A DNA stretch of 39,231 nucleotides from CAYTID01 sp964437735 (GTDB lineage: Bacteria; Bacteroidota; Ignavibacteria; UBA10030; BY39): the NCBI GenBank assembly GCA_964437735.1, contig CAYTID010000012.1, positions 1 to 39,231 on the forward strand, given 5' to 3'. The notes below the pieces were generated by a model that saw nothing but the letters and a program-made list of their open reading frames with translations, made no database searches and had not been told where the DNA came from. Below, piece after piece: positions 25,740 through 35,106 of the stretch (position 1 is the stretch's first letter; every line of letters begins with the position of its first letter). A program made the position numbers and the translations under genes.

Positions 25740-25751
25740 CTCCAAAATTTG
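25729..25751 (+). promoter_or_regulatory. Candidate promoter for the thr operon
   Basis: TTGTAT at 25729-25734 is followed, after nine bases, by AAAATTTG at 25744-25751 and then TAATTT. Spacing and sequence resemble the Bacteroidota primary promoter (-33 TTTG, -7 TAnnTTTG), and the same arrangement with identical spacing precedes glgA. A transcript would start about 40 bases before the thrA ATG. No leader peptide or riboswitch is seen. Confidence 0.4.
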
Positions 25752-25796
25752 TAATTTTTTTTGTCAGTAAAATCACAAGTTTAAGTTTTTAATCAT

Positions 25797-28259
25797 ATGA
25801 AAATTCTTAAATTCGGCGGTTCATCGGTAGGTTCAGCGGAACGTATAGACGAGGTTGCGAAAATTATAATTAATTCGTCGAAGAAGAAAAAAATTATTGT
25901 AGTTGTCTCTGCTTTTCAAGGAATCACCAATCAACTTTTGGAGTGTGCGCAACTCGCAGCAGCAGGCGACGAAAATTACCGGAATGTTAGTAACAAAATT
26001 ACTGCGAAACATCATGATATTTTTAGAACACTCCATAAAAATCGGCTCCCCAAAGGAGTTTATTCCGAAATAGAAAAATTGCTATCTGATCTCAATAATG
26101 CTTTACATGGAATTTTCCTTCTTAAAGATTGTCCTCCGCGTGCGCTCGATATGACTGCAAGTTTCGGAGAACGGCTATCGGCATTAATTTTTGCCTCGTA
26201 CTTGAATCGTTTTTCGCCTGCTCATTATGTCGACGCTCGACAATTCATTATCACAGACGATCATTTTACACACGCATCTATAAATTTCGATAAGACAAAC
26301 AATGCTATTCAGTCTTTTTTCAAAAATAATTTTACAAAAGGAAAAACAAAACATATTCCTGTTGTTACCGGATTCATCGGGACAACTGAAGATGGACGCA
26401 CGACAACCATCGGAAGAAACGGCTCAGATTATACCGCATCAATCATAGGCGCCGCTATCAATGCATCTACGATTGAAATCTGGACAGATGTTGATGGAAT
26501 ATACAGCGCTGATCCAAAAGTCGTTCCATCAGCGTTCGTTATCAAACAGATGTCGTACGAAGAGGCAATGGAATTATCATATTTTGGAGCAAAGGTTTTG
26601 CATTCGGCAACAATCGCTCCTGCAGTTGCAGCGAAAATCCCGATCCTTATTAAAAATACAATGAATCCTTTAGCAAAAGGAACTTTGGTAACAAACCTGG
26701 TTGAAAGCTGGGATTGTACTGCAAAAGGTATCAGCTCAGTCGAAAATATTACCTTGCTCACTTTGCGTGGTCTGAGTATGGTTGGAGTCCCGGGAACTGC
26801 TGAACGGTTATTTCGAACTCTTGCAATACACAGAATCAATGTCATCCTAATTTCTCAGGCATCTTCGGAACATACGATTTGCTTTGCCGTTAGCAGCAAT
26901 GATGTCGCGAATGCAAAAAAAGCAATTTCGTATGAATTTAGGTACGAAGCTCAAAATAAACTGACAACTCTTGATGAAAAACCTTTTCAAACGATTGTTG
27001 CCATTGTAGGAGAAGGTATGAAGGGAACGCCGGGTGTTGCCGGTAAAGTTTTCCAATCTTTGGGACAAAATTATGTTAACATTAATGCAATTGCACAGGG
27101 GGCGTCTGAACGTAACATATCATTCGTTATCGATTCGAAGCATGCAGTGCGGGCGCTTAATGTGATCCACCGGGCTTTTTTCGAAAAGCGAAAACGCCTT
27201 GCGTTGTTTATCGTCGGCGCGGGAAATATAGGATCCGCTCTTTTATTTCAACTAAATCAACAAAAAAAATATTTGCTTACTCAAGGTTATGAAATAAACG
27301 TATGCGGGATTTCTAACAGCAGTAAATATATTATGAATGCTGATGGTATCGATTTATCTGACTGGAAGGGAGAATTACAAAAATCGAAAAGCATTTTTAA
27401 TATTAATGAGTTTGTACAAAAATCAGCCGATATGGAATTAATCAACTCCGCTCTTGTTGATTGTACCGCAAGTTCCGAAATTGTTGAAGCTTATCCCCTT
27501 TTTGTAAAAGCAAATATGCATATTATTACTCCGAATAAAAAAGCAAATGTGCTGCCCGGCAAACAATACCAAGCTCTTATTGATTTATTAAAGCTTCATC
27601 AGAAATATTATTTATATGAAGCGAATGTCGGGGCGGGATTACCGGTTATTTCTACACTTCAGGATTTGATTGCAAGCGGTGATACCATTATACAAATACA
27701 AGGTATTTTTTCCGGTACGCTAAGCTATCTTTTCAACAATTTTAACGGAGAGAATTTGTTTAGTTCATTAGTTAAAGATGCACATGCGAAAGGTTTTACC
27801 GAACCTGATCCCAGAGAAGATTTGTCAGGAAACGATGTTGCGCGAAAACTTTTAATCCTTGCCCGTCAGATTGGATGGGAAATGGATTTAAAGGATATTA
27901 GGGTTGAAAGTCTTGTGCCAACTTCATTACGTAAAGGTTTGTTCTCAAATATTTTTTTTACAAGTTATAAAAAAATTGATAAGGCTATGAAAGAGAAAGC
28001 AGAAATTGCGCGTTCTCACAATTGTGTTTTACGATATGTTGGAACTTTGAAAAATAAAAAGGCGTATGCGGGTATCGAAGAAATACCTGTTGACTTCCCT
28101 CTTGCCGCAACCAAAGGGAGCGACAATATTATTGCTTTCACAACAAATCGTTATTCACATACTCCTTTGGTAGTGCAGGGTCCGGGTGCCGGTGCTGATG
28201 TAACTGCGACAGGTGTCTTTTCAGATATATTAAAACTTCTAAATTATCTTCCATATTAA
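25797..28259 (+). CDS. thrA: Bifunctional aspartokinase/homoserine dehydrogenase
   Basis: Fused enzyme catalysing the first and third steps from aspartate to homoserine. The kinase part (about residues 1-290) begins KFGGSSVGSAERI and contains GRNGSDYTASIIGAA and EIWTDVDGIYSADPK. Two ACT regulatory domains follow (about 310-455; LSMVGVPGTAERLFR and GEGMKGTPGVAGKVF), suggesting threonine feedback. The dehydrogenase part starts at LFIVGAGNIGSALLFQL (about 469-485) with its NAD(P) loop. It continues with TPNKKAN, YEANVGAGLPVISTLQDLI and FTEPDPREDLSGNDVARKL. The length of 820 residues matches E. coli-type ThrA. thrB starts directly at the next base, so translation is probably coupled. Confidence 0.96.
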   Translation: MKILKFGGSSVGSAERIDEVAKIIINSSKKKKIIVVVSAFQGITNQLLECAQLAAAGDENYRNVSNKITAKHHDIFRTLHKNRLPKGVYSEIEKLLSDLNNALHGIFLLKDCPPRALDMTASFGERLSALIFASYLNRFSPAHYVDARQFIITDDHFTHASINFDKTNNAIQSFFKNNFTKGKTKHIPVVTGFIGTTEDGRTTTIGRNGSDYTASIIGAAINASTIEIWTDVDGIYSADPKVVPSAFVIKQMSYEEAMELSYFGAKVLHSATIAPAVAAKIPILIKNTMNPLAKGTLVTNLVESWDCTAKGISSVENITLLTLRGLSMVGVPGTAERLFRTLAIHRINVILISQASSEHTICFAVSSNDVANAKKAISYEFRYEAQNKLTTLDEKPFQTIVAIVGEGMKGTPGVAGKVFQSLGQNYVNINAIAQGASERNISFVIDSKHAVRALNVIHRAFFEKRKRLALFIVGAGNIGSALLFQLNQQKKYLLTQGYEINVCGISNSSKYIMNADGIDLSDWKGELQKSKSIFNINEFVQKSADMELINSALVDCTASSEIVEAYPLFVKANMHIITPNKKANVLPGKQYQALIDLLKLHQKYYLYEANVGAGLPVISTLQDLIASGDTIIQIQGIFSGTLSYLFNNFNGENLFSSLVKDAHAKGFTEPDPREDLSGNDVARKLLILARQIGWEMDLKDIRVESLVPTSLRKGLFSNIFFTSYKKIDKAMKEKAEIARSHNCVLRYVGTLKNKKAYAGIEEIPVDFPLAATKGSDNIIAFTTNRYSHTPLVVQGPGAGADVTATGVFSDILKLLNYLPY

Positions 28260-29204
28260 ATGAAACCTAAAAGCGTAAAAGTTTTTGCTCCGGCGTCAAT
28301 ATCCAATCTGGGTCCGGGTTTTGATGTTTTCGGTATTGCGATCAATCGACCCGGAGATATTGTTGTTGCAAAACGTAAAAAAGAAACCGGTCTTTCATTT
28401 TCGGTAATTACGAAAGATGAAAATGTTCCATTAGAAACTAAAAACAATATCGCGGCTAAAGTTGCAATTTTGATAATGGAAGAATGTAAACCTTCGTTCG
28501 GGATTGAATTAAAACTATATAAAAAAATGCCAATCGGATCGGGACTTGGAAGTTCGGCTGCAAGCAGCGCTGCGGCAGCTTTTGCGGTTAATTCTCTATT
28601 AAAAAAAACCATGAAAAAATTAGATTTACTCCCGTTTGTTATAGAAGGTGAACGCATAGCATCCGGCTCTCCGCATGCCGATAATGCAACGCCCTCCTTG
28701 TTAGGTGGAGCCTGGCTGATACGGAGTTATGATCCTTTAGATGTAATTCCCCTCCCCATCAAAAATACAATTGTATGGGTTGTTGTGCATCCGCATATAA
28801 TTGTTCACACCCGTGAGGCAAGAAATATATTACCCGAATCCATAACGCTGAAAAAAGCAATTCATCAGTGGGGCAACGTGAGCGGTTTAACGGCAGGATT
28901 AATACAAGGAAATTCTGAGCTTGTCGGAAAATGTGTCGAAGACGTAATCGTCGAACCTGTCCGTGCAAAGTTAATCCCCGGTTTTTATGAAGTCAAACAT
29001 GTAGCAATATCATCCGGAGCTTTGGGCTGCTCGATTTCAGGATCGGGTCCATCGATGTTTGCAGTTGCGTCATCAATGAAAAGCGCGGAATTGATTGGGG
29101 CAGCAATGGCAAAGACATTTAAGAAGATTTCAAAAGTCGAAAGTGATGTTTACATTTCAAGAGCAAACATGGATGGAGCAAAGTTATTGAAGGAGTATTC
29201 TTAA
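28260..29204 (+). CDS. thrB: Homoserine kinase
   Basis: Phosphorylates homoserine to O-phosphohomoserine, the substrate of the next gene product. GHMP kinase family: N-terminal FAPASISNLGPGFDVFGIAI, the ATP-binding loop PIGSGLGSSAASSAAA (about residues 91-106), SPHADNATPSLLGGA, and the C-terminal GCSISGSGPSMFAV motif. The length of 314 residues is normal. There is no gap to thrA, and its stop overlaps the thrC ATG by one base. Confidence 0.95.
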   Translation: MKPKSVKVFAPASISNLGPGFDVFGIAINRPGDIVVAKRKKETGLSFSVITKDENVPLETKNNIAAKVAILIMEECKPSFGIELKLYKKMPIGSGLGSSAASSAAAAFAVNSLLKKTMKKLDLLPFVIEGERIASGSPHADNATPSLLGGAWLIRSYDPLDVIPLPIKNTIVWVVVHPHIIVHTREARNILPESITLKKAIHQWGNVSGLTAGLIQGNSELVGKCVEDVIVEPVRAKLIPGFYEVKHVAISSGALGCSISGSGPSMFAVASSMKSAELIGAAMAKTFKKISKVESDVYISRANMDGAKLLKEYS

Positions 29205-30505
29205 TGAAGTTTTTTAGTGTACGAAATAAAGATGTCCCTGTGTCCTTCTGTGATGCCCTTTTACAAGGTATCGCGCCCGACGGAGGTCTTTACGTTCCTG
29301 AATTTATCCCGAAACTTAGTACTCCCTTTTTTAATCGTATTCATGAACATTCTTTTCATATAATTGCAGAAGAGGTCTTGTTCTCATATATTGCTGATAT
29401 TCCATTAAATAATCTTCGATCAATTATTGAAAGAGCTTTTAATTTTTCTGTTCCTCTAGTCAGATTAAATGAAAATATTTTTCTACTTGAATTATTTCAC
29501 GGTCCGACGCTGGCATTTAAAGACATTGGAGCCCGTTTTATGGCAGAATCTCTTTCATATTTTTTACAGGAAGAAAAAAAGGAAATAACGCTACTCGTGG
29601 CTACTTCCGGTGATACCGGTAGCGCAGTAGCTCATGGCTTTTTGAATGTACCGAATATCAATGTTTTTATTCTATACCCTTCGAAGAAAATCAGCCGCCT
29701 GCAGGAACAACAAATGACAACTCTCGGAGGAAACATACATGCAATTGAGGTAGAGGGGACTTTTGACGATTGTCAGCGACTTGTAAAACAATCACTTATC
29801 GATCAGGAAATATCGGGTAAGCGCACACTCACAACTGCAAACTCTATAAATCTGGGTCGATTAATTCCACAAATTACTTATTATTTTTGGGGAATTACAC
29901 AATACAGGCAGTCTGGTTTATATGAGGATCCGGCGGTTGTAGTACCAAGTGGAAATTTTGGGAATTTAACAGCGGCTACTTATGCAAAATGGATGGGAGC
30001 GCCAATCAGCCGACTTATTGCAGCTACCAACGAAAACAAAGTTTTTCCGGAGTATCTGGAAAGAGGAGAGTTTATACCGCGAGCAAGCGTGCAAACTTAT
30101 TCCAACGCGATGGATGTCGGAAATCCCAGTAACTTAGCCAGGCTTCAGCGACTGTATGATAACGATATTGTCCGTTTCAATAATGACATGAAGGCATATT
30201 CAATTTCTGATGAAGAAACACTGGAAGAAATCCAAAAAACATATAAAAAAGATGATTATGTTTTAGATCCGCATACTGCAGTCGGGATTGCAGCGGCTTA
30301 CCGATATAAAAAACAATTTAAAATAAATAATCCGATTATTGTAACAGCGACTGCACATCCTGCAAAATTTCGAGAGGTGATCGAAAAAGCAATTGGTATT
30401 AATATTCCTCTCCCTTTAGTATTGCAAAAAGCTCTAGGCTTACCAAAGCGAAGCACTCATATTGAACCTGACTATGAATCATTGAAACGATTGATTATTC
30501 AATAG
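29204..30505 (+). CDS. thrC: Threonine synthase
   Basis: PLP enzyme converting O-phosphohomoserine to threonine, completing the operon. The cofactor lysine is Lys106 in FHGPTLAFKDIGARF. The phosphate-binding part is TSGDTGSAVAHGF, and VVPSGNFGNLTAATYAK and LDPHTAVGIAAAYRY are conserved. The length of 433 residues and the N-terminal MKFFSVRNKDVPVSF fit the E. coli-type long form. The ATG overlaps the thrB stop (TAATG), indicating coupled translation. Confidence 0.95.
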   Translation: MKFFSVRNKDVPVSFCDALLQGIAPDGGLYVPEFIPKLSTPFFNRIHEHSFHIIAEEVLFSYIADIPLNNLRSIIERAFNFSVPLVRLNENIFLLELFHGPTLAFKDIGARFMAESLSYFLQEEKKEITLLVATSGDTGSAVAHGFLNVPNINVFILYPSKKISRLQEQQMTTLGGNIHAIEVEGTFDDCQRLVKQSLIDQEISGKRTLTTANSINLGRLIPQITYYFWGITQYRQSGLYEDPAVVVPSGNFGNLTAATYAKWMGAPISRLIAATNENKVFPEYLERGEFIPRASVQTYSNAMDVGNPSNLARLQRLYDNDIVRFNNDMKAYSISDEETLEEIQKTYKKDDYVLDPHTAVGIAAAYRYKKQFKINNPIIVTATAHPAKFREVIEKAIGINIPLPLVLQKALGLPKRSTHIEPDYESLKRLIIQ

Positions 30506-30528
30506 TTGTATTAATCCGCTAAAATTTG
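30506..30528 (+). promoter_or_regulatory. Candidate promoter for glgA
   Basis: TTGTAT (30506-30511), nine bases, then AAAATTTG (30521-30528) and TAATTT: the same elements at the same spacing as before thrA. It begins at the base after the thrC stop and lies 46 bases before the glgA ATG, so glgA and its followers could be transcribed separately from the thr operon. Confidence 0.4.
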
Positions 30529-30574
30529 TAATTTAAAATGAGTTTTTTAATAAATTACGGTAAAAATAGTTATT

Positions 30575-32086
30575 ATGTCTCAAAAATTGAAGATTCTATA
30601 TATATCCAGCGAAGCCGATCCTCTTGCCAAAACCGGCGGACTGGCGGATGTTTCTGGCTCACTTCCCAAAGAAATACATCAACTTAATGCAGATATCAGA
30701 ATCGCTATTCCTGCCTATGGATCAATTGATGTGCAACGATTTAATCCTAAAGATTTGCTTCATACTGAATTTGAAATTCTGATCGGAGACGATTTATTAA
30801 AGGGAAAATTCAAAGAAACTAATTTAAATTCAAACGGCGTGATTGTTTACCTTGTTGAAAACGATCATTATTACCACAGGAACGGACTTTATGTCGATCC
30901 CGAGACTCGTTTAGATTATACCGATAATGCCGAGAGATTTATTTTTTTTGCAAAGGGTATTCTGGAAGGATTGAAAAAGCTCGACTGGAAACCTGATATA
31001 ATTCATTGCAATGATTGGCAGACCGGCTTGGTTTCGGTTTATCTTAAAACTCTTTATGCGGAAGATCCATTTTACAAAGATGTGAAAACAGTTTTTACTA
31101 TCCACAATTTGGCGTATCAGGGCATCTTTGATAAGGAATTATTTCCTAAAACCGGTTTGACGTGGGATGTTTTCACGATGGATGGAATTGAGTTTTATGA
31201 TAAGATGAATTTCATGAAAGCCGGAATTGTGTTCTCGGATTTTATCACAACCGTGAGTATTAAATATGCGGAAGAAATTTGCAGTTCAGTGGAATTCGGT
31301 TACGGACTTCAAGGAGTTCTCTCAGATAGATGTGGAATCCTTCAGGGAATACTTAATGGAGTGGACTATACGGTCTGGAATCCGTTGAAGGATGAATACA
31401 TACCTCAAAAATATTCCGGTAGAAATCTTGTTAAGAAATTAGAAAATAAAAAATATCTGCTTGAAAAATTCGGGTTACCTTTTAATGAAGACATTCCCGT
31501 TATTGGAATTATCTCTCGTTTAGCTGACCAGAAAGGATTCGATTTGCTGGAATCGGCAACTGAGGATTTAATGAAGCTCGAACTACAGATTGTTATTTTA
31601 GGAATGGGGGATCTTAAATCTCAGCAATTCTTAGAAAATCTAAGAATGGAATTTCCTGCAAAGGTGGGTGTGTATATTGGATTCAGCGATGAGCTGGCGC
31701 ATCTGATCGAAGCCGGCTCAGATATGTTTATGATGCCGTCGAGATATGAACCAAGCGGATTGAATCAGATGTACAGCTTAAAATACGGTACAGTTCCTAT
31801 AGTACGGGCAACAGGAGGATTGGATGATAGTGTTGAGCAATTTAATTCCGACACGGGAACCGGAACCGGTTTTAAATTTATCGATTACAAAAAAAACGAT
31901 TTGATAGCCGCTGTTAAAAATGCCCTGAGTATTTTTAGAGAGAAACAGCTCTGGACAAGTCTTATGAAAAACGGAATGAAGCAGGATTTTTCGTGGAAAG
32001 CGTCGGCAAAAAAATATATGGCGCTCTATAAATCATTACTCCCGAACCGACCTGTTCCCCGAACCGGAAAGAAAAAGGTGGTATAG
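30575..32086 (+). CDS. glgA: Glycogen synthase (ADP-glucose type)
   Basis: Extends alpha-1,4-glucan chains from ADP-glucose in glycogen synthesis. GT5 family: the N-terminal KTGGLADVSGSLPKEI (about residues 16-31) is the sugar-nucleotide motif, with DIIHCNDWQTGLV (about 142-154) and TIHNLAYQGIF further on. The C-terminal domain has IGIISRLADQKGFDLL (about 309-324) and the catalytic MPSRYEPSGLNQMYSLKYG with the E-x7-type ending, plus VRATGGLDDSV. The length of 503 residues is normal. The next gene starts 8 bases after its stop. Starch-synthase-like specificity for UDP-glucose is less likely. Confidence 0.94.
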   Translation: MSQKLKILYISSEADPLAKTGGLADVSGSLPKEIHQLNADIRIAIPAYGSIDVQRFNPKDLLHTEFEILIGDDLLKGKFKETNLNSNGVIVYLVENDHYYHRNGLYVDPETRLDYTDNAERFIFFAKGILEGLKKLDWKPDIIHCNDWQTGLVSVYLKTLYAEDPFYKDVKTVFTIHNLAYQGIFDKELFPKTGLTWDVFTMDGIEFYDKMNFMKAGIVFSDFITTVSIKYAEEICSSVEFGYGLQGVLSDRCGILQGILNGVDYTVWNPLKDEYIPQKYSGRNLVKKLENKKYLLEKFGLPFNEDIPVIGIISRLADQKGFDLLESATEDLMKLELQIVILGMGDLKSQQFLENLRMEFPAKVGVYIGFSDELAHLIEAGSDMFMMPSRYEPSGLNQMYSLKYGTVPIVRATGGLDDSVEQFNSDTGTGTGFKFIDYKKNDLIAAVKNALSIFREKQLWTSLMKNGMKQDFSWKASAKKYMALYKSLLPNRPVPRTGKKKVV

Positions 32087-32094
32087 TAACAGGA

Positions 32095-32670
32095 ATGGGT
32101 GAGATAGGAATTTTCTTAGACCGGGATGGGACGATCAATGAAGAACATGAATTCATTTCATCTGCGAGCGAAGTAATTTTAATTCCCGGCTCAGCTGAGG
32201 CAATTCGAGATGCAAACCAGAACGGGTTAAAGGTTTTTGTGGTTACGAATCAATCGGGTGTTGCCCGCGGTTTTATTAAAGAAGAAGAATTAAAACAGGT
32301 TCACAATAAACTGGTTGAATTATTGAATGAAAACGGCGCCCATGTTGACGCTATTTATTTTTGTCCGCATCATCCGGAATACGGCGAGCCGCCTTTTAAA
32401 ACACTTTGCGATTGCCGCAAACCGAATTCAGGCATGCTGCATAAAGCTGAAACAGAATTTAAAATTGATCTTAAAAAATCTTTTGTTGTCGGCGACAGAA
32501 TCGGCGACATTCAAACTGCACACACGGTTGGAGCTAAATCGGTATTGGTTCTTACCGGATACGGTAAAAATCAGATTGATGAAATCAAAAGTAAAAATAT
32601 TTTTGTAGATTATATTGCCCGCGATATACGCGACGCTATGAATTTTATATTGAAATCACTTAAAAATTAA
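32095..32670 (+). CDS. gmhB: HAD-IIIA phosphatase, D-glycero-D-manno-heptose 1,7-bisphosphate phosphatase-like
   Basis: Probably removes the 7-phosphate of heptose 1,7-bisphosphate in ADP-heptose synthesis for lipopolysaccharide core. HAD motif I is FLDRDGTINEE (Asp9 and Asp11), motif II is VVTNQSG, and the late motif is VVGDRIGDIQTA. The zinc-binding loop typical of GmhB is present as CPHHPEYGEPPF followed by CDCRKP (about residues 97-118). The length of 191 residues fits. Related histidinol-phosphatases share this fold, so the substrate is inferred. It lies 8 bases after glgA, and an AGGA overlaps the spacer before the ATG. Confidence 0.82.
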   Translation: MGEIGIFLDRDGTINEEHEFISSASEVILIPGSAEAIRDANQNGLKVFVVTNQSGVARGFIKEEELKQVHNKLVELLNENGAHVDAIYFCPHHPEYGEPPFKTLCDCRKPNSGMLHKAETEFKIDLKKSFVVGDRIGDIQTAHTVGAKSVLVLTGYGKNQIDEIKSKNIFVDYIARDIRDAMNFILKSLKN

Positions 32671-32691
32671 CAAACCTTTATATTTAATTAC

Positions 32692-33837
32692 ATGAACATA
32701 TATCAATTTATTTTAACCCTGTTTGTAATTATCACCGCATTGTTTTTTTTCGGATGTTCGGATGACCCATCATCTGTAGGAAAAAACTTGTTGCCCGATA
32801 TTGATAATTTACAAACAGGTACCTCTGATCTTACTGCAGCCCGCACCTCAAACTATTCGGTTAAAACAAGTAATAATTCTACAACTTTGATGGTTGGAAG
32901 AAATGTTGATGTTGAAGCAAAAATGCTGCTCATCTTCAACATCCCAGTCGATACAACTGTTGCCAATTATATTAAATCGGCAAAAATATCCATGTTTCCC
33001 AATTACTCGATGAAGGATACGGCAGGATTTCTTAGTTTTAAGATGCATAAGATGATAAATGCTTGGCAGGAATACAGTTATACCATAGATAGTCTCGTGC
33101 CCGGTTCGTTTGAACAAACACATTTCCAATCATTTTCCGGAAACGTTAACTCAAAAGATTCTCTGTTTGTTATTAATTTCGACACGAGCGTTGTTTCGGG
33201 ATGGCTGAAGAATACAAGTTCAAATAAAGGTTTGATTTTTATCCCTGACCAATCGCTGAATTATATTTTCGGAGTTTCTTCGTACTACAATAGCGTCAAT
33301 GATGACGGTCGACCGGAACTTGAGATCGTCTACCAAACACCGACAGACACCGTGCCGAAAGTTTTTAAAATTCGCGCTGCACAGGATGCAACGCTCTTTT
33401 CGGGAATAGCACCCGCTTCCACGAATAATTTATTTTTTGTCCAGGGCGGATTAATAGAGCGGGGTAAGGTAAAATTTGATGTCACATCGATTCCCCGAAG
33501 CGCTACCGTTACACAGGCGGTATTAGAACTCACAGCCGACACACTTCAATCAAAATTCAGTTATTTTGCTGACAAGAAAATTATTATTCATCAGATTATT
33601 AAAGATGACACCATCCCTGAATTGGGCGGATTGACCTCGACAAGTGATCTGGTAAACGGAAAATATATCGTCGATGTCAAAAAAATTGTGCAGCAATGGT
33701 TGGCTGCAAAACCTAATGAAGGTTTCGCTATCAGGTCAAACACAGAATTTACTAAGGTCGAAAGAATCGCACTAAGAGGATTTAATTCTGCCAACGATAA
33801 ACCAACTTTAAGAATCAAATATACATACATACCATAG
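32692..33837 (+). CDS. Lipoprotein with two DNRLRE-like domains
   Basis: A signal peptide with lipobox FFFGC (Cys22) points to a lipid-anchored exported protein of 381 residues. Two similar halves are visible. Each is a beta-rich domain with a middle helix-like SAKISMF or TQAVLELTAD stretch and an end pattern like VVSGWLKNTSSNKGLIFI with RPELEIVY, or VQQWLAAKPNEGFAIRS with KPTLRIKY. That pattern is typical of DNRLRE domains found in secreted Bacteroidota proteins. Function is unknown, possibly surface or matrix binding. The gene lies just before a beta-barrel protein, with 6 bases between them. Confidence 0.65.
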   Translation: MNIYQFILTLFVIITALFFFGCSDDPSSVGKNLLPDIDNLQTGTSDLTAARTSNYSVKTSNNSTTLMVGRNVDVEAKMLLIFNIPVDTTVANYIKSAKISMFPNYSMKDTAGFLSFKMHKMINAWQEYSYTIDSLVPGSFEQTHFQSFSGNVNSKDSLFVINFDTSVVSGWLKNTSSNKGLIFIPDQSLNYIFGVSSYYNSVNDDGRPELEIVYQTPTDTVPKVFKIRAAQDATLFSGIAPASTNNLFFVQGGLIERGKVKFDVTSIPRSATVTQAVLELTADTLQSKFSYFADKKIIIHQIIKDDTIPELGGLTSTSDLVNGKYIVDVKKIVQQWLAAKPNEGFAIRSNTEFTKVERIALRGFNSANDKPTLRIKYTYIP

Positions 33838-33843
33838 ATACTT

Positions 33844-35103
33844 ATGAAAATAAAAATCAAAATTTTAACGGCATTAATAATAATATTTTGTAGTTTAAAT
33901 TCTGCTTATACAAATTCCGGCGGTTCTATTTTTTCCAGATATGGATTAGGCGATATCCAGTATCTTAAATCCTCCTACTCAGAGGGAATGGCAGGAACAG
34001 GAATTGCTGTAATATTTTCAGGAATTTCAAATCGTTTGAATCCTGCAGCGTTAACTAAAGTTAACTTTACACGTTATTCAATAGATGTAACCTATCAGGG
34101 ATATTCGCTGGAGGATAACTTTAATAAGGCGTATTACAGTTCGATAATATTTAATGGTTTTGATCTGGCTATTCCGGTTTCTCCCGAAAATGGAATAACA
34201 ATTGGGGCAGGGCTTCTTCCGTACAGCACGATTGATTATAATATTTCTTCGCAAGATACTATTTACAACCTGTCTTATAATTTATCACACAGGGGTGAAG
34301 GGGGGATGTCAATCGGTTATCTTGGAACATCTTTTAATTATCTTGAAGATTTTCATGTTGGCGCCCGATTTAACTATATATTCGGTACTAATAATCATAT
34401 TATAAAACAGGCATTCGATAATGATGCTGCAACAGGCTTTGAGATGGAAAGAACTACTCGTCTTCATGGCGCGGGGGCAACATTCGGTGTGATATATTCC
34501 GGATTATATAAAATGTTTAACAGTCAGGACGTCGATAAATTGTCGGTAGGTGTTGTATTGAACACTGGAATCAATCTCCAGGCAGAGAGCGAAAGATTTT
34601 ATAGTTATCTCGACAGGTTGAATGTGATAGCGCGGGATACAATTTCCGGGTCGGAAGGGGAAATAAAAATTCCTTTCTCGGTAGGAATAGGTTTTCAGTA
34701 TATCCAGAATAGATACCATTTAGCCGCTGATTTCATGAATCAGAATTGGTATAATTCTCTATTTTTTGGTTCAAAATTACCCGAATTGAGAAATAGTAGC
34801 CGGTTCAGTTTTGGCGGAGGCATTCTGCCATTGAAAGATGTGAAAGCAGAAGGGATTGAGAAATTCGGTTTCAGAGCCGGAATGTATTATCACCGGACTT
34901 ATTACAAAATCAAGGGAACCGATATTAATGAATTCGGTATTTCGGCAGGTACAGATTTTCCGATTATTGGCGACACACGATTAAATATAAATCTTCAATA
35001 TGGAATCCGAGGAGAAAAAGCGTTGGTAAAAGATAATATTATCAGATTTTCCATCGGATTGAACGGTGCAGAACGCTGGTTTGTCAGACCTGTTGAGGAA
35101 TGA
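33844..35103 (+). CDS. Outer-membrane beta-barrel protein of unknown function
   Basis: The 419-residue product has a signal peptide (about residues 1-23) and then SIFSRYGLGDIQY, EGMAGTGIAVIFSGISNRLNPAALT and a long series of amphipathic strands with aromatic ends. This resembles FadL/OMPP1-like and other Bacteroidota barrel proteins. The GMAGTGIA...NPAAL pattern is often found at the start of such barrels and plugs. The C-terminal strand IIRFSIGLNGAERWFVRP is not a textbook insertion signal. It is probably cotranscribed with the lipoprotein upstream and rpiB downstream (3-base gap). Substrate unknown. Confidence 0.65.
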   Translation: MKIKIKILTALIIIFCSLNSAYTNSGGSIFSRYGLGDIQYLKSSYSEGMAGTGIAVIFSGISNRLNPAALTKVNFTRYSIDVTYQGYSLEDNFNKAYYSSIIFNGFDLAIPVSPENGITIGAGLLPYSTIDYNISSQDTIYNLSYNLSHRGEGGMSIGYLGTSFNYLEDFHVGARFNYIFGTNNHIIKQAFDNDAATGFEMERTTRLHGAGATFGVIYSGLYKMFNSQDVDKLSVGVVLNTGINLQAESERFYSYLDRLNVIARDTISGSEGEIKIPFSVGIGFQYIQNRYHLAADFMNQNWYNSLFFGSKLPELRNSSRFSFGGGILPLKDVKAEGIEKFGFRAGMYYHRTYYKIKGTDINEFGISAGTDFPIIGDTRLNINLQYGIRGEKALVKDNIIRFSIGLNGAERWFVRPVEE

Positions 35104-35106
35104 TAT

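Noticed and set aside
25625..25796. Threonine leader peptide or riboswitch before thrA
   Set aside because: No Thr/Ile-rich short frame, no attenuator hairpin with T-run, and no conserved riboswitch core could be seen.
26429..26845. Minus-strand frame of 138 codons inside thrA
   Set aside because: It lies fully within the aspartokinase part of thrA, whose motifs are intact; composition is that of a shadow frame.
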